Positions 30,101-42,100 of a DNA stretch of 64,000 nt are shown here, piece by piece. The notes beneath the pieces are model-generated. The model searched no databases, was not told the origin of the DNA, and worked only from the letters and a program-made list of their open reading frames with translations. The position numbers and the translations under genes are program-made. Numbering within the stretch: position 1 is the first letter of the stretch; every line of letters starts with the position of its first letter. The DNA is from Apostichopus japonicus. Lineage: Eukaryota; Echinodermata; Holothuroidea; Aspidochirotida; Stichopodidae. The DNA lies in assembly GCF_037975245.1 (NCBI RefSeq), contig NC_092572.1:33701989-33765988 (forward strand). The letters are read 5' to 3'.

Positions 30101-33100
30101 CTAGGTGACCTTTGACCTCAGTTTGACCTCCGGTGACCTTTATCAGTTTCTTTGGTTATTCAAATTTTCGTGGCCATAATCGGATCTCAAAGGTACCTTC
30201 CGATCAAAATTGTCCTTGGTTGACCTCTGTGCGACCTTTGTGTGCGAAGTTATCAGAGGTCAAGTTTTTTTTTCTAATAAGTTCATGGCTTTCTGGTCAC
30301 TTCGCCCAACAACCATTTCGCCCAACTGCCATTTCGCCCAACACGCCTGGTCATTTCGGCCAACCAGCCTGGTCATTTCGCCCAACCTTGTTGGTCATTT
30401 CGCCCAACCATTTTTTTTACTAATATTCAGTTAAAATAATATTACTTTTTCTATTTCACTAGTTCAATTTGATTTATTTTGGGTTATGTTACTTCGTGGT
30501 AGGTAAATAAAGTGAGGTCCGCTCGATATCGATAGGAGTCTAAGCAGTTATTTCGGGTATAATGGGAGGATTACATTACTTTAGGCTGTTACGCATACAA
30601 CAGAAGTTATTTTATTACACAAACAAAGGGGAATCGGTGTGGAATAATATCACCTTTTCTATTTTACTAGTTCAATTTGGTTCATTAATCCATAGAGCTC
30701 TGTTCTACTTGATGACTTCGGTCAAGCGTTTATCAAGTCCGCCAGGCATTAATCAAGGTATTGTTCACAGCAGTTAGGCATTTATCTAGTTCTACATACA
30801 GTAGTGTTAATTTAATGTTATACAAACAAAGGGGAATAGGTCTCCATAAAAACCTATAAAACCTAACCCCTGAAACACTGATCAATCCTACCAACTAACA
30901 ATTCCCGAACTTTTCCTTATCAAATTAAAAAAATATATATAATATATCAATGTAACCATATATATACAGTATGTAATCACATATGTGATCAATTTAACCA
31001 CGACTTCAAGTTTCCTTAATATTCGGTTTGTATCCCGTAACGTTAGCAATTCCCGAACGTGTCTTTACTAAAGTATCATATTTAATCAAGGTTGGGCGAA
31101 ATGACCAGGCCGGTTGGGCGAAATGACCAGGCTGGTTGGGCGAAATGAGCAGGCTGGTTGGGCGAAATGGTAAGGTTGGGCGAAATGGCAGCTGGGCGAA
31201 ATGGTTGTTGGGCGAAGTGATCTGCTTCCAGTTCATGTATATCAACTTGTATCAAGTGATCCCATTAAGCCGATCAGAGGTCAATACCTACAGTAGCTGC
31301 TTTGACTTCATTTAGTATGTTGATCTTCTGTGCGAGTAACCAGAATCTTACTCTCTTATGTGGAGTTCAAGAGAAGCTCCAGTCTCAGATGAGCTGTTGG
31401 TTACATCTCAAACATCACGTTTCAGAAATATTCTGACCAAGGCTAGTCTAAAATGAAAGTTATTGGTGTGATAAGTTGGCAAAGAATAACTAACTCATTG
31501 GATTGATTGTTGTTTCTCTCTTCCATAGGCATCCATCTTCACCTTCAGCCATCTCAAAGAAGAACTTTCTTCAAAGCTTACCCAAACTGACTGTGGGAAT
31601 TTAGGCCACTACTTTTCACTACCACCCGATCAAGTGAAGACCATTATTACAAGTCCCTTGTACTCCAAGAACTTTCTGCTTGCCCTTGAAGAGAGAGGAT
31701 ACATACACCCTTCAAATGTGAATCGATTAACTGATGCACTCACTGAGCTGAAGATCAACCATACTCACTTATTAACAGAGACGTACATGAAGCTGAGAGG
31801 TAGGCCCCTAATCACTAGCTCTCTTGTATCGTTTTTTGCCTCACCATTTGTACTTGCAAAATGCACTTACTTAAAAAGCCCTACCCCTTCCCCAACTTGC
31901 CCAATCACCCTCCCCCTTCCCCACCCCCAGCCCCCAGAAAGATCCTACTTGAAGTATTGATACAAAACACAGGTGGTGATTTATTCTAGATGCTGGCAAC
32001 CAAAATGTGCACACCAAAACATAGTCCCACCCCCACCCCCAGAAAGATCCCAATTGAAGTATTGATACAAAACACAGGTGGTGATTTATTCTAGATGCTG
32101 GCAACCAAAATGTGCACACCAAAACATAGTACATATGTAAATTTTTACAAGTGAGCAAAAGTCACCCTGTGCCATGATGTGGATTATGCATTTATCAGTG
32201 TGCCTGTACGTGTCTGTGGATATTTAACAAAACTGGAAACTTAATTTAATGTTTTACCTTAATCATTTCAGATCAAGAGACTGAATACGGTAAATTCCTC
32301 GCCGGCCTCTCTGCTCATTTGACATTTTCCATAACAGTGAAACTGTGTGATAACTTTGAAGTTACTGATAAGAACAAGAACACAGTTATCTCCAGTCAGA
32401 ATCCAGGACTCTCCTTCCTCCTGACAATTGATGAGATGGGTATCATTAATCCTTCTGATGTCAGCAAATTAGAGACTCCTTTAGAGGAATATCATCTTCT
32501 TCAGGCAGTAGCTAAGATACACGAATACCAGTCCTTGGCACTTTCTGACAAAACAAAGGCACAAGATGAAGGTATTGTAAATTCATGTGTATGTTACAAA
32601 CTTGCAACTCACAGCTTCAACTCACAGCTTGACTACACCAACAGCTCCTTCTCCTGTAAAATTAAAGTTATGATATTAATCCTTTGGAAATGATTTAGTC
32701 GTGTCCCAGGAAGCTGCAGTTTGCAGTGTACTCAAATGACTTCACAGTTAAACAATGCTCCTAATTATGGAGGAGTCCTACTTGATCAGTGACAAATAAA
32801 TAAAGAATTTATAAATAAATATTACATATTATTAATATTTAAATATTTTTTAAATATTTTTATTAATATTTAAAATTTTATATATATATATATATATATA
32901 ATATATATAAAACTAAATAAATAAATTCTTTCCATTTATGACAGCAATCATTGTATATTATGATATGTTGTTTCAAGTCTGGATGTATGACACTATATTT
33001 TAACACTGCTGTTTGTATTACTGAGTAATTTTAAACTGACTGGCATGTTTGAGCAATGACAGTGTCTTAGTTTGTGTTGGGAGTGAGCTTCCTTTACATT

Positions 33101-36100
33101 TGAAGATTATACTACTGTACATTAGTTGTTAATAAATGTTACCAAAGATACAGTGTTACGAGATTGCCCAAACTATTGATATCAGTATGGTACATTTTTT
33201 TAAATATTCTGTCGTAAATTGTGAAACATTTTAACTTGTTTCAATAGAAATTGAACTGTGCTTTCTGTTTCCTTGTATTAAAGACAAAGAGAGCTTATTC
33301 CTGAAATGCTTACAACAGAAGATAAAGAGTTGGTTTGAAACCATGACTCCTGTCCCCTGGATGAAGTCTTGTCAATGGAAATCAAGTGATCTCTTTATAG
33401 CCAGCGGCTTAGTCTTAACATATTCTGGTTCAAAAATATCTAGCAGAGAAGTTGACCGAAAATGTAAGCTACACTACCTAGATATCTTTACTGATGAAAG
33501 ACTAAAAGCAGAGACTCGAATCATTCTGGAAGGACAGCCAGGCTCCGGCAAGACAATGCTCTCCTCTCAGTTGGCCTATGACTGGTGTTGTGGAAAGCTT
33601 ATGGATATCCCCATGGTCGTCTATCTGCCCTTGAAAATTGTTGATGACATGACAATTATTCAAGCTATCAACATGTTTTACATCCGTAAAGGCATTCCCA
33701 TCACAGAAGAGGATATTGAGTCTATGCTTAACAGTGGTAAGAAGAAAGTCTACCTCATATTGGATGGGTTGGAAGAATACAATGGTGGAACCAAAGATGG
33801 AAGTCCCTCAGAGGTCATGAGAGTAATGACAAAGGAGAAACTGTCCAACTGCATTGTTATAATCACAGCTAGGACAGATTATGCCAAGCAACTACCTCCA
33901 TGTCCAATGTTGAAGATAGGAAGCTTTGGTGAGGATGAGAGGGATGAATACATTGAAAAAGTCTACTCTGATGATGTCAAAAGGCAAGAAGAAGTAAAGG
34001 AATTGATTGATAATGTTCCATTTATTCTTGATCTTTGTAATGTTCCACTACTCTTTGTGCTGTTAGTACATAACATTGATAGATTAGGAAAGCTACAAGA
34101 GGGTCAGCTTGACAGGGTTACTCCTTTTGTGAAGGCCATTGTAGACATTCTGTGTTCTGTGAAGGATGAGGAAGACAACCAGAGTCATCTATCTAACCAG
34201 CAGCCGGAATCAGTTTGTGAAGAGGATGAGAGCAGTTCAGAGAGTGAAACATTTATCAAGCAGGAGGAATATGAAGTAACTGGTGATAAGACTGCTCCTG
34301 AGTGGGAGTCTGAGGCACAATCATCTGGTCACCACACACATGATTTCAAACGGAAGAAACATGCTCCCAATAAGTTTGATCCTGATTCTTTTGCATATCA
34401 TGGATGGGAAGATGTTTCATTTGTTTCATCAGATTCGGAAAAGGATGAAGAAAGTACATCTGACACTGAAGAGACCTCTGGGTCACTTCTGGAATATACT
34501 AGTGAAGAATATGAGAGCAATTCAGAGGGTGAAGCTTCAATGGACTCCCAAGATACATGTATTACATTGGAGGAACTTGCATTTAATGGCCTCTGTAAAG
34601 GAAACCAGCAATTGTTTTGGCAGAAAGACTTTGTGGATAGAAGTGTCACTAATAGCAAAGCATGGATAGATTCTGGGATACTTGTTGTTGAGGAAGGACC
34701 TCCATTTTATTCCCCTGATAGAAATCTTCAGACTAACTCAGGCAGTGGAACTCCCCAGACTGATTCCATCAGTGATGAGTCACTGAACACATCTAATGTT
34801 ACTTCAGAGATAAAGAGAGGGGCATCTCCTGATCCTGATCTCTCAGCATCTGTCAATCAATCAGAGAGAAAACCAACATTGGAATCGCAAGAGAAGAAAG
34901 CAAAACCTTTACAGGAAGGAAAAGCTGCAAAATATGTCTCTTTACAGGTCAAATTCCTTCATAAGTTAATCCAAGAGTGGTTTGCAGCACAGTATTTAGC
35001 TCTCCTCTTCTGGGGTCACAAATCAACTGAACAACATTACAAGTATCAATTGTTCAGAGAACACCTGGCTAACATAGACCCAGCTGATCTCCATTATGTC
35101 TTGCGCTTCACTTGTCACATCTGTCCTCCCAGCTTTCATTTCATTGCCAGTTTTCTAATGAGAGACTTTAAAACAGGAGATGGTGAGATTCCCGATTACA
35201 TCATCAACTGCATCTGTCTCTGTTTTGCTGAGTATGATGGTAACAAAGGACACAAGGTCAAGGACATTGTCACAGAGATCTGTAGAAGAGAATCCGTCAA
35301 CTTCAGCTCTGGAGATAGTCGACTGCTGCTGAGGTCAAAGGTTTCTATGCTCACCTTTGCTTCAAGATCAAAGGTAAAGTGTGAATACAACTTTCTTAGC
35401 TCAAATACACAGCAAACCTCTTTTTATATCCCGATATCTGTGATACATAATCTGAAGTGTGCATGAATACAACGTTCAAACTTTCCAGTGTCGAGTACAG
35501 CATCAATCTGTAGGATACAAAATGAAAGGTGTATATTTTCACCAATTTGTGCTAAAACGTAAATAAATCTAGTATGTTGAGATATTGATGATGTTAGTTT
35601 ATTTATATATGTTACCTCTTGAAATGTAGCTCTCAATCCAGAGAACAAATTTGATCTTTAGTACAAGATCGACCTAATGTACTCATTCTGGTTATATCAG
35701 ACTAAAATATGAATTGATCATTCCGGTATTATACAGTGGCAGATCATTCTGGGATGTGTGAATCATTTTCAATACAACATTATCATTGCTGAACCATCTA
35801 TTTAATTTACAAGATCAGTGTATCGAAAAGTACACATTTCGTCAATGGTATTAAAGAAAGGTTGGCTATTAATCAATCCTTAGTGTTGCTTTAGGATATT
35901 TTGATGGATGTGACAACTTATAGCTGATTTTATGCACTACATGACACATATTACAATTTCATATCTTCAATAACACACAAAACTAATCGTAATGTCTCTC
36001 TTCAGGTTTCTAGGTTGATGTTTTCCACTTGTTATTGTTGGGTACTGATTTCAGGTTGACATACTACAATATCTGTGAATTATTCTCCAGATTCCAATCA

Positions 36101-39100
36101 AATGTCTGAAGCTTTCAGATGTTGTGGAAAAAATTACAGAGAAAGCCCTGATCTTGAAGGCTGATGTCTCGCTGGGAGTTTTGAATACCCTGAGGGCTAT
36201 TGAAGTGAATCGGTGGGACCAGAAGCTGATTGAACAAGATTATGCAGATCTCATTAAATTCATTATCAACAATGAAAAGGTTGAAGTAGCACGGTGAGGA
36301 CTTATTCAAAGTTGGCAAACCAAACTAAAGTTTTCGTTCTATGTGACATTGAAAATAATGATGTATTGGAATGTGTGATTTATAGAGCTAATAGAAGAAC
36401 ATTCAGCAGAAATATCTCCAAGCATTTGATATCTATGAACAATGGGGAACCATGTAAAATGTTTGGCTTTCTCACTGCATCATTACTTTTTCTGACAGTC
36501 TGCTACATCGAGATTACATAGTCATAATTTACTCCACTCCTTGCTTACCTGTCTCCCCACAAGCTTAGCTCATTCTCATTCGATAATGTCTAGGGTGAAC
36601 TGGTAATCTTTTTAGCAATGTACACCTTCTGTGACCAGTGCTATTGGTCAAAGTCAATCCTTCTCTTCCACACATGCTGCCTAGAAGTGTTATCATGGAC
36701 AAAGCATCATTTGTCTTTTTGATCTGCATATTATTGGTTCCTTGCTATTAAGCAAAGGAACCTATGTATTCAGGTTGGCTTGTGTGTGTGTGTGTGTGTG
36801 TCGCTTTAGCTTGTATGCACGATAACTCAACAAGGGAATTACCGATCACTACCATACTTGGTGGGTGGGTAGCCCATAGTGACTAGATGAACCCTATTGA
36901 TTTTGGTGCCGGCAAAGGTCACCATAGGTCAGTTAGATGCCTAAAACCAATATATTAAAAACAGCAATAACTCCCATTTACAAGGTCCGACATGGTTGAT
37001 ATTTTGGGAGTAGTTGTGAATGGGGTAAGGGATCGTTTCCAAACTTAACATTAATGTGATCGAAGGTCAACAAAGGTTAATTAATTATAAAAAACTAGTA
37101 TTTTTGCGATAACTTAAGAGCGAAATGTCCGTTAGGGTTGGGAGTTGCTTCAATGTAATCCAATTGTCGACCCGCATCTTGGTGACCTTTGACCTCAATT
37201 TGACCTCTGGTGACCTTTACGTGTTTTGGGTATTTTTACAGTTTCGATGCTATTTTCAGATGTCAAAGGTACCTTCTGATCATAAATGTCAATAGGTTGA
37301 CCCCTGTGTGTGCTGCAATTGATATCATGCATATTTATGAGGGGGGGCTTAGCAATATTTCGTTATGAAAAGGTTGTATGCACGATAACTCAACAAGGGA
37401 ATGACCAATCATTATCATACTTGGTGGGTGGGTGGCCCATAGTGAGTAGATGAACCCTGTTGATTTTGGTGCTCATATCATGAATATTAATGAGGTCGTG
37501 GGGACAAACGTGAAATACTCCAAATTGCAATTACTTGGCTACTATTACTAGTTGGAATTTCGTCAAACTTGGTATGATGATAATGGTAGATAGTCTTCAC
37601 ACACTGATGTGTGTTGCAATTGATATCAGGGCTTAGCATTACTTTGGCAACAAAAGTTTGTGTGCATAAATTGCTGTTGTTGTATTAGGGCTTTGTTAGA
37701 AATTTCCCTGTGAATGGAACTAATGAACAGCAGCAAGGAACCATGAAATGTTTTCATTCTGGTTAAGTATCATTTTATCAGGATTTTTTTGGTCTTCAAA
37801 TTTCTAGTAAAAGCTCTACTCTTAAATGGTAAGTTCTCAACTGCTCTCACTATCATGAGAGCTCATTAGATATCTGGGTTCACCAGATCCAAAACTGAAA
37901 ACAAGCCTACTCAACATTTATAATATCTGTAAAATGTAGAATAGATTGATAGGTGCCCCATACTTAACATGAGACTTCTACAGTAGATCAAAGGCCATTT
38001 GAGGTCACCAATGGTCAAAATATTAAAATCTTGTGTAAAAAGGTGATTCCAAGAGTTGGTATGTATGTATCTAGGGTGGGTGGGTGGGTGAGCATGGCTG
38101 GTGTCAATTCTCCCTTTACAAAATACAGTACTTATCATAATATATAATTGTAGAAAACTAAGCATTTTCCTGAAAAATTAAGGCCTAATCCCTCTACATA
38201 ATTCTTTCTATGTTAATTTATCTAACAATTATATTTATTTCTTTTCTTAGAAAATTCAGCACAGTGGGAGATATTTTATCGTACATTTTACTCTTTTTTT
38301 TTCTTAGCTTACTATTACCAAGTCCACCGGTGGCTGTGAAAGATGAAAAAGTTCTAAGTAACTTACAATCCCGAAACATTTCAGGTAATGTACGTTTTAT
38401 TTATGAATAACAAGAGCTTGGTGATTATATACAAAATATATTCCTCTGTATGTGATACAAGATCTTAGCCTGACATTTGTTTTAAGCTGTTTCATTCTAG
38501 TCCTGCTTCTGCATAGTGGTAAGAAACGTAGCTCTGTCCAGCATGTTGAAAAAATGTAACTTAAGGCTTTTAGCCCGCAAAATGGTACTAATTGAATCAA
38601 CAGTTAAGCGAGATAGATTATGATAATAGCTTGGACAAGCTAAAATCAGAAAACTTCATTTCATACAGAATAGACATGTGATAACATTCATCACAAGGAA
38701 ATAAGCACACTTCATGAAGACAGCAATTCAAGAAGACGTTACATTTGTTTTAGTGTGTGTGTGAGTGTGGAGCAGTAGAGTAGATTGAACATGATCAGCT
38801 GAGTAAAATAAATTACTACAGTGAAATGGATCATGATCAGTTATGGTTAACTACATTAGTGCTCTATTTGTTCAGGAGGGAGGAAATATTTTAGATTATA
38901 TTACTGCAAAACGTTGTGGTAATCACTACATTGATCGTGATGCAATTTATATGATAAGAATTAGTGCCAATGTAACCTGTAACTTTGAAATGTTATTTTT
39001 ATCCTCAAAACAGAGAAATGTGGCAACGAATACAAAAATGTGTTCAATAAAATATTCCATGTGAGAGTGGCTGAGAGTCTTATTGTTATCTATTTATACT

Positions 39101-42100
39101 CATTTCAGTTGAATGGATCATTGGAGCAAACTTAATTCACACATTAAATGTGACAACTGGAGAATGGATGGTGAGATGCATTATCTTGTATTTTTTTTTC
39201 AATTATTGTCTTTCAATTCAGATTGTGTTCTGACATTAGAAAACAAGTTTGTAAACACAATCTCGTAAGCACAATAATCACTGTCTTGTAAACACAATAA
39301 CTCACCAAGCGTGTGGTCCACGAACTTCAAACTCTGTATGTTGATAACCGTTACAGAGCTCTCTGGGCTGTTTTAGTTTATTTACAATGTCAAATGTCAT
39401 TTGAGTTCACCTTTGGACAAAATATGGAAACATTGTAAACAAACTTACTGGACATCAATAGCATTGATAAATGTCATACTAGGGTGTTAGGTGCTCCATA
39501 AAGCAGCTTTGGAAGAGGTCAAAGGTCAAGTGATGTCAACAGGAGGAAAACTCTGACAACGTAAACAAGCAGACTCAATTAATCTTGCTGACCAATCACA
39601 TAGTTGGTATGTGGGTGCCCCTCAGTAAGTTCAAGGTTGCTTTAGTTATTGGGAAATTTCAATTGGGGTCAGTACATGTCAAATCTCAAATAATTGTAAT
39701 TTTGAAAACTCCGAAAGTCAAAGGATAGCTTTGACGAACTTTACACGTGGTATGTGGCTCAACCATAATTAGTACTCAAATGTCACTCATGGTGACAATA
39801 TTAGCTTCAAAAATAAACTTGGATGAACTTCACACTTGGTATTTGGAACCAGCCTATTAAGTATTAAAACTGTCTGTACACGGAAGTCAGTAAATATTCC
39901 GATAAACTGTAATCGTGGCATGGAATATCTAAGCCTCTTGGCTTCCTGGTTTATTCTTTAACAAAGTGCAAACAAGTATATGTGATTCTTGTGTGTTTGG
40001 GGTGTGTGAATGAGATATGTCTGCTAAAGCATTATCAAGCATCATTGAATTTTAAGCATTGCATCAAGATATCTCTGGGAAAGCTGTTGGCTGTTTTCAT
40101 TATTGTGGTGGTCAGAGGTCATCTGAATCGTATATTTTAGTGGAAATCAAATGTCAATGGAGAACTGAAGAATACAAAATTTCAAACCAACCTTACTTAT
40201 ATATTGTAGCTAATGTAGCTATTGTATATTGTAGCTAATAATTGTAGCTTTGCTGAATATCATGCTTGGTTTATAGATATTCCTAGTGAATTCTTGGCTG
40301 TTTGTTATAGAATTAGGTAAAGAAAATTTAAGGTCACCATTGGCCAATATAATTTAGTGTCAGTGAATCTCATACTTGGTACAGTAGGTATGTACCCCTT
40401 CATGAATAATATCCTTGTAGTAGTTTTGGCAGGGATCATATGTCATTTTAATGTCAGCTATGGTCAAAATTTGAAAACTGTGTAAAAAATTACTCATGAA
40501 ATTCACCATTGATGAGTGTAATACTTAGTACAGTATGTTGATACTCAATTATAGTGACTTTTTGGTTGCCACTCATTTTGTGATGAGGTACAATATTGTA
40601 CATAGGTCTCAAATAATTTGGCACACTGTATACAGTAGTCAGAAGATGAAATATATATCAGAGAATTTATGCTCTTGTATTGGGGGACTTTAACAAGCTA
40701 TGTCTTGTCACACATGTTATCTTTGCTGTCTGCAGTATTTTACCTAATTCTCTGCGATATACACTAGAGGTCCTTGTTAAGGAAAGTTGTAAACTATCCA
40801 AATATTTCACAATGAATTATATAATGCCATGAGCTTCCTTCTTTAATAACAGTTGTTGAAGAGCTAATGATGGATCTAATTGATTCTAAAGCTCAACAGG
40901 AAAATATCACTTATTATATAAAACATGTGACGTTTTAGCCAACATCAGAAAGCTGTTTGGTCTGGATTTTGGGTCATTGTGTTGTATATTGTAAGTTCTT
41001 TTAGTGATAAGTGATTATCAAGCTATTTTGATGTAATGGCAAATGGAGCTTGAATTTTGTGATATCCTAGTACAGATTTAATTTTATTGAGTTGACCTAC
41101 ATCAGCTACCTCATTAAATAAATAAAAATATGACAAGGCATCATTATGTAGTTTCTATCAGGTTTGTATGATTTTCCACCATTGGTATTTTTGTCTTTTC
41201 TTGTCTGATGAAATCTTCATTTAGATGGAATTTAGAATACCAGGGAGGATGTCAGCTACATCATCATCACTGAAACCAATCTCTGGTGAGTTTCTTGTAT
41301 TAATAGGAACAATCCTTTAAGAACTTAAAATGTTTAATTAACGAGAATTTCTTTGTTGTTGTCAAAGAAATCCCTGTAACTCTAGAATAAGTGCTGAAGT
41401 ACATACAATAGTCTGTAATCACACTTTAAGCTGGCATACATATTTAATTCTTCACTCATTACTGGATTTCTGCTGATGAGTGAAGGTACTTCATCCTCAT
41501 TATTGTTATTGACGTTCTTTGCAACGTTCTTTGTACTACAAGCCCTTTCCTTTCATTACATTTTACTAACTGCACAATAATATATTTTTGTCTTTATTGA
41601 CCAGTCTTGGAGCAAACTATGGAGGCTGACCTTAAAATAAACTTAGTACAGGATCAATCAAATTTTGAAACGTGATATACTAGTCTTTTGAGACTTTTCT
41701 TCTATCCAAATAGTTATTTCCTTTTACCTCATATAATTGGTGGTTTTCCTATGAAATCCTATTTGTGTTCTCCTAGTATTAAGAAACCAAGACTTAATTC
41801 TGAGAATTTTATACTGACAATCATGTTTGAGGATCTGGGTCTATTTCGATTCTCATCCTACTGAGGTACTGTTGAGCAGTTGGAATCATGTTAGCCCTAA
41901 CTGTCCCAATTCATGCAGATATGTACATCAGGACATATGCACAGCGCAATATGTGATTGATACTTCTTGCATTATTGTGACAACAAATGTTAATACATTG
42001 AGAAAGTCAAATTATACTTTGCAAAATAATTATAAATCCTTGGTTAGTAGGACTTGAATGCCACCATAACATAACGATAGGCTTACCAGTCTTTGCAGTA

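Noticed and set aside
30133-31245. Frames with repeated RPT and SPN strings on both strands
   Set aside because: They are translations of the inverted TTTCGCCCAAC subrepeats.
34283-34669. Overlapping frames on both strands within the NACHT exon
   Set aside because: They lie inside the clear NACHT reading frame, over its low-complexity insert, and have no domain.
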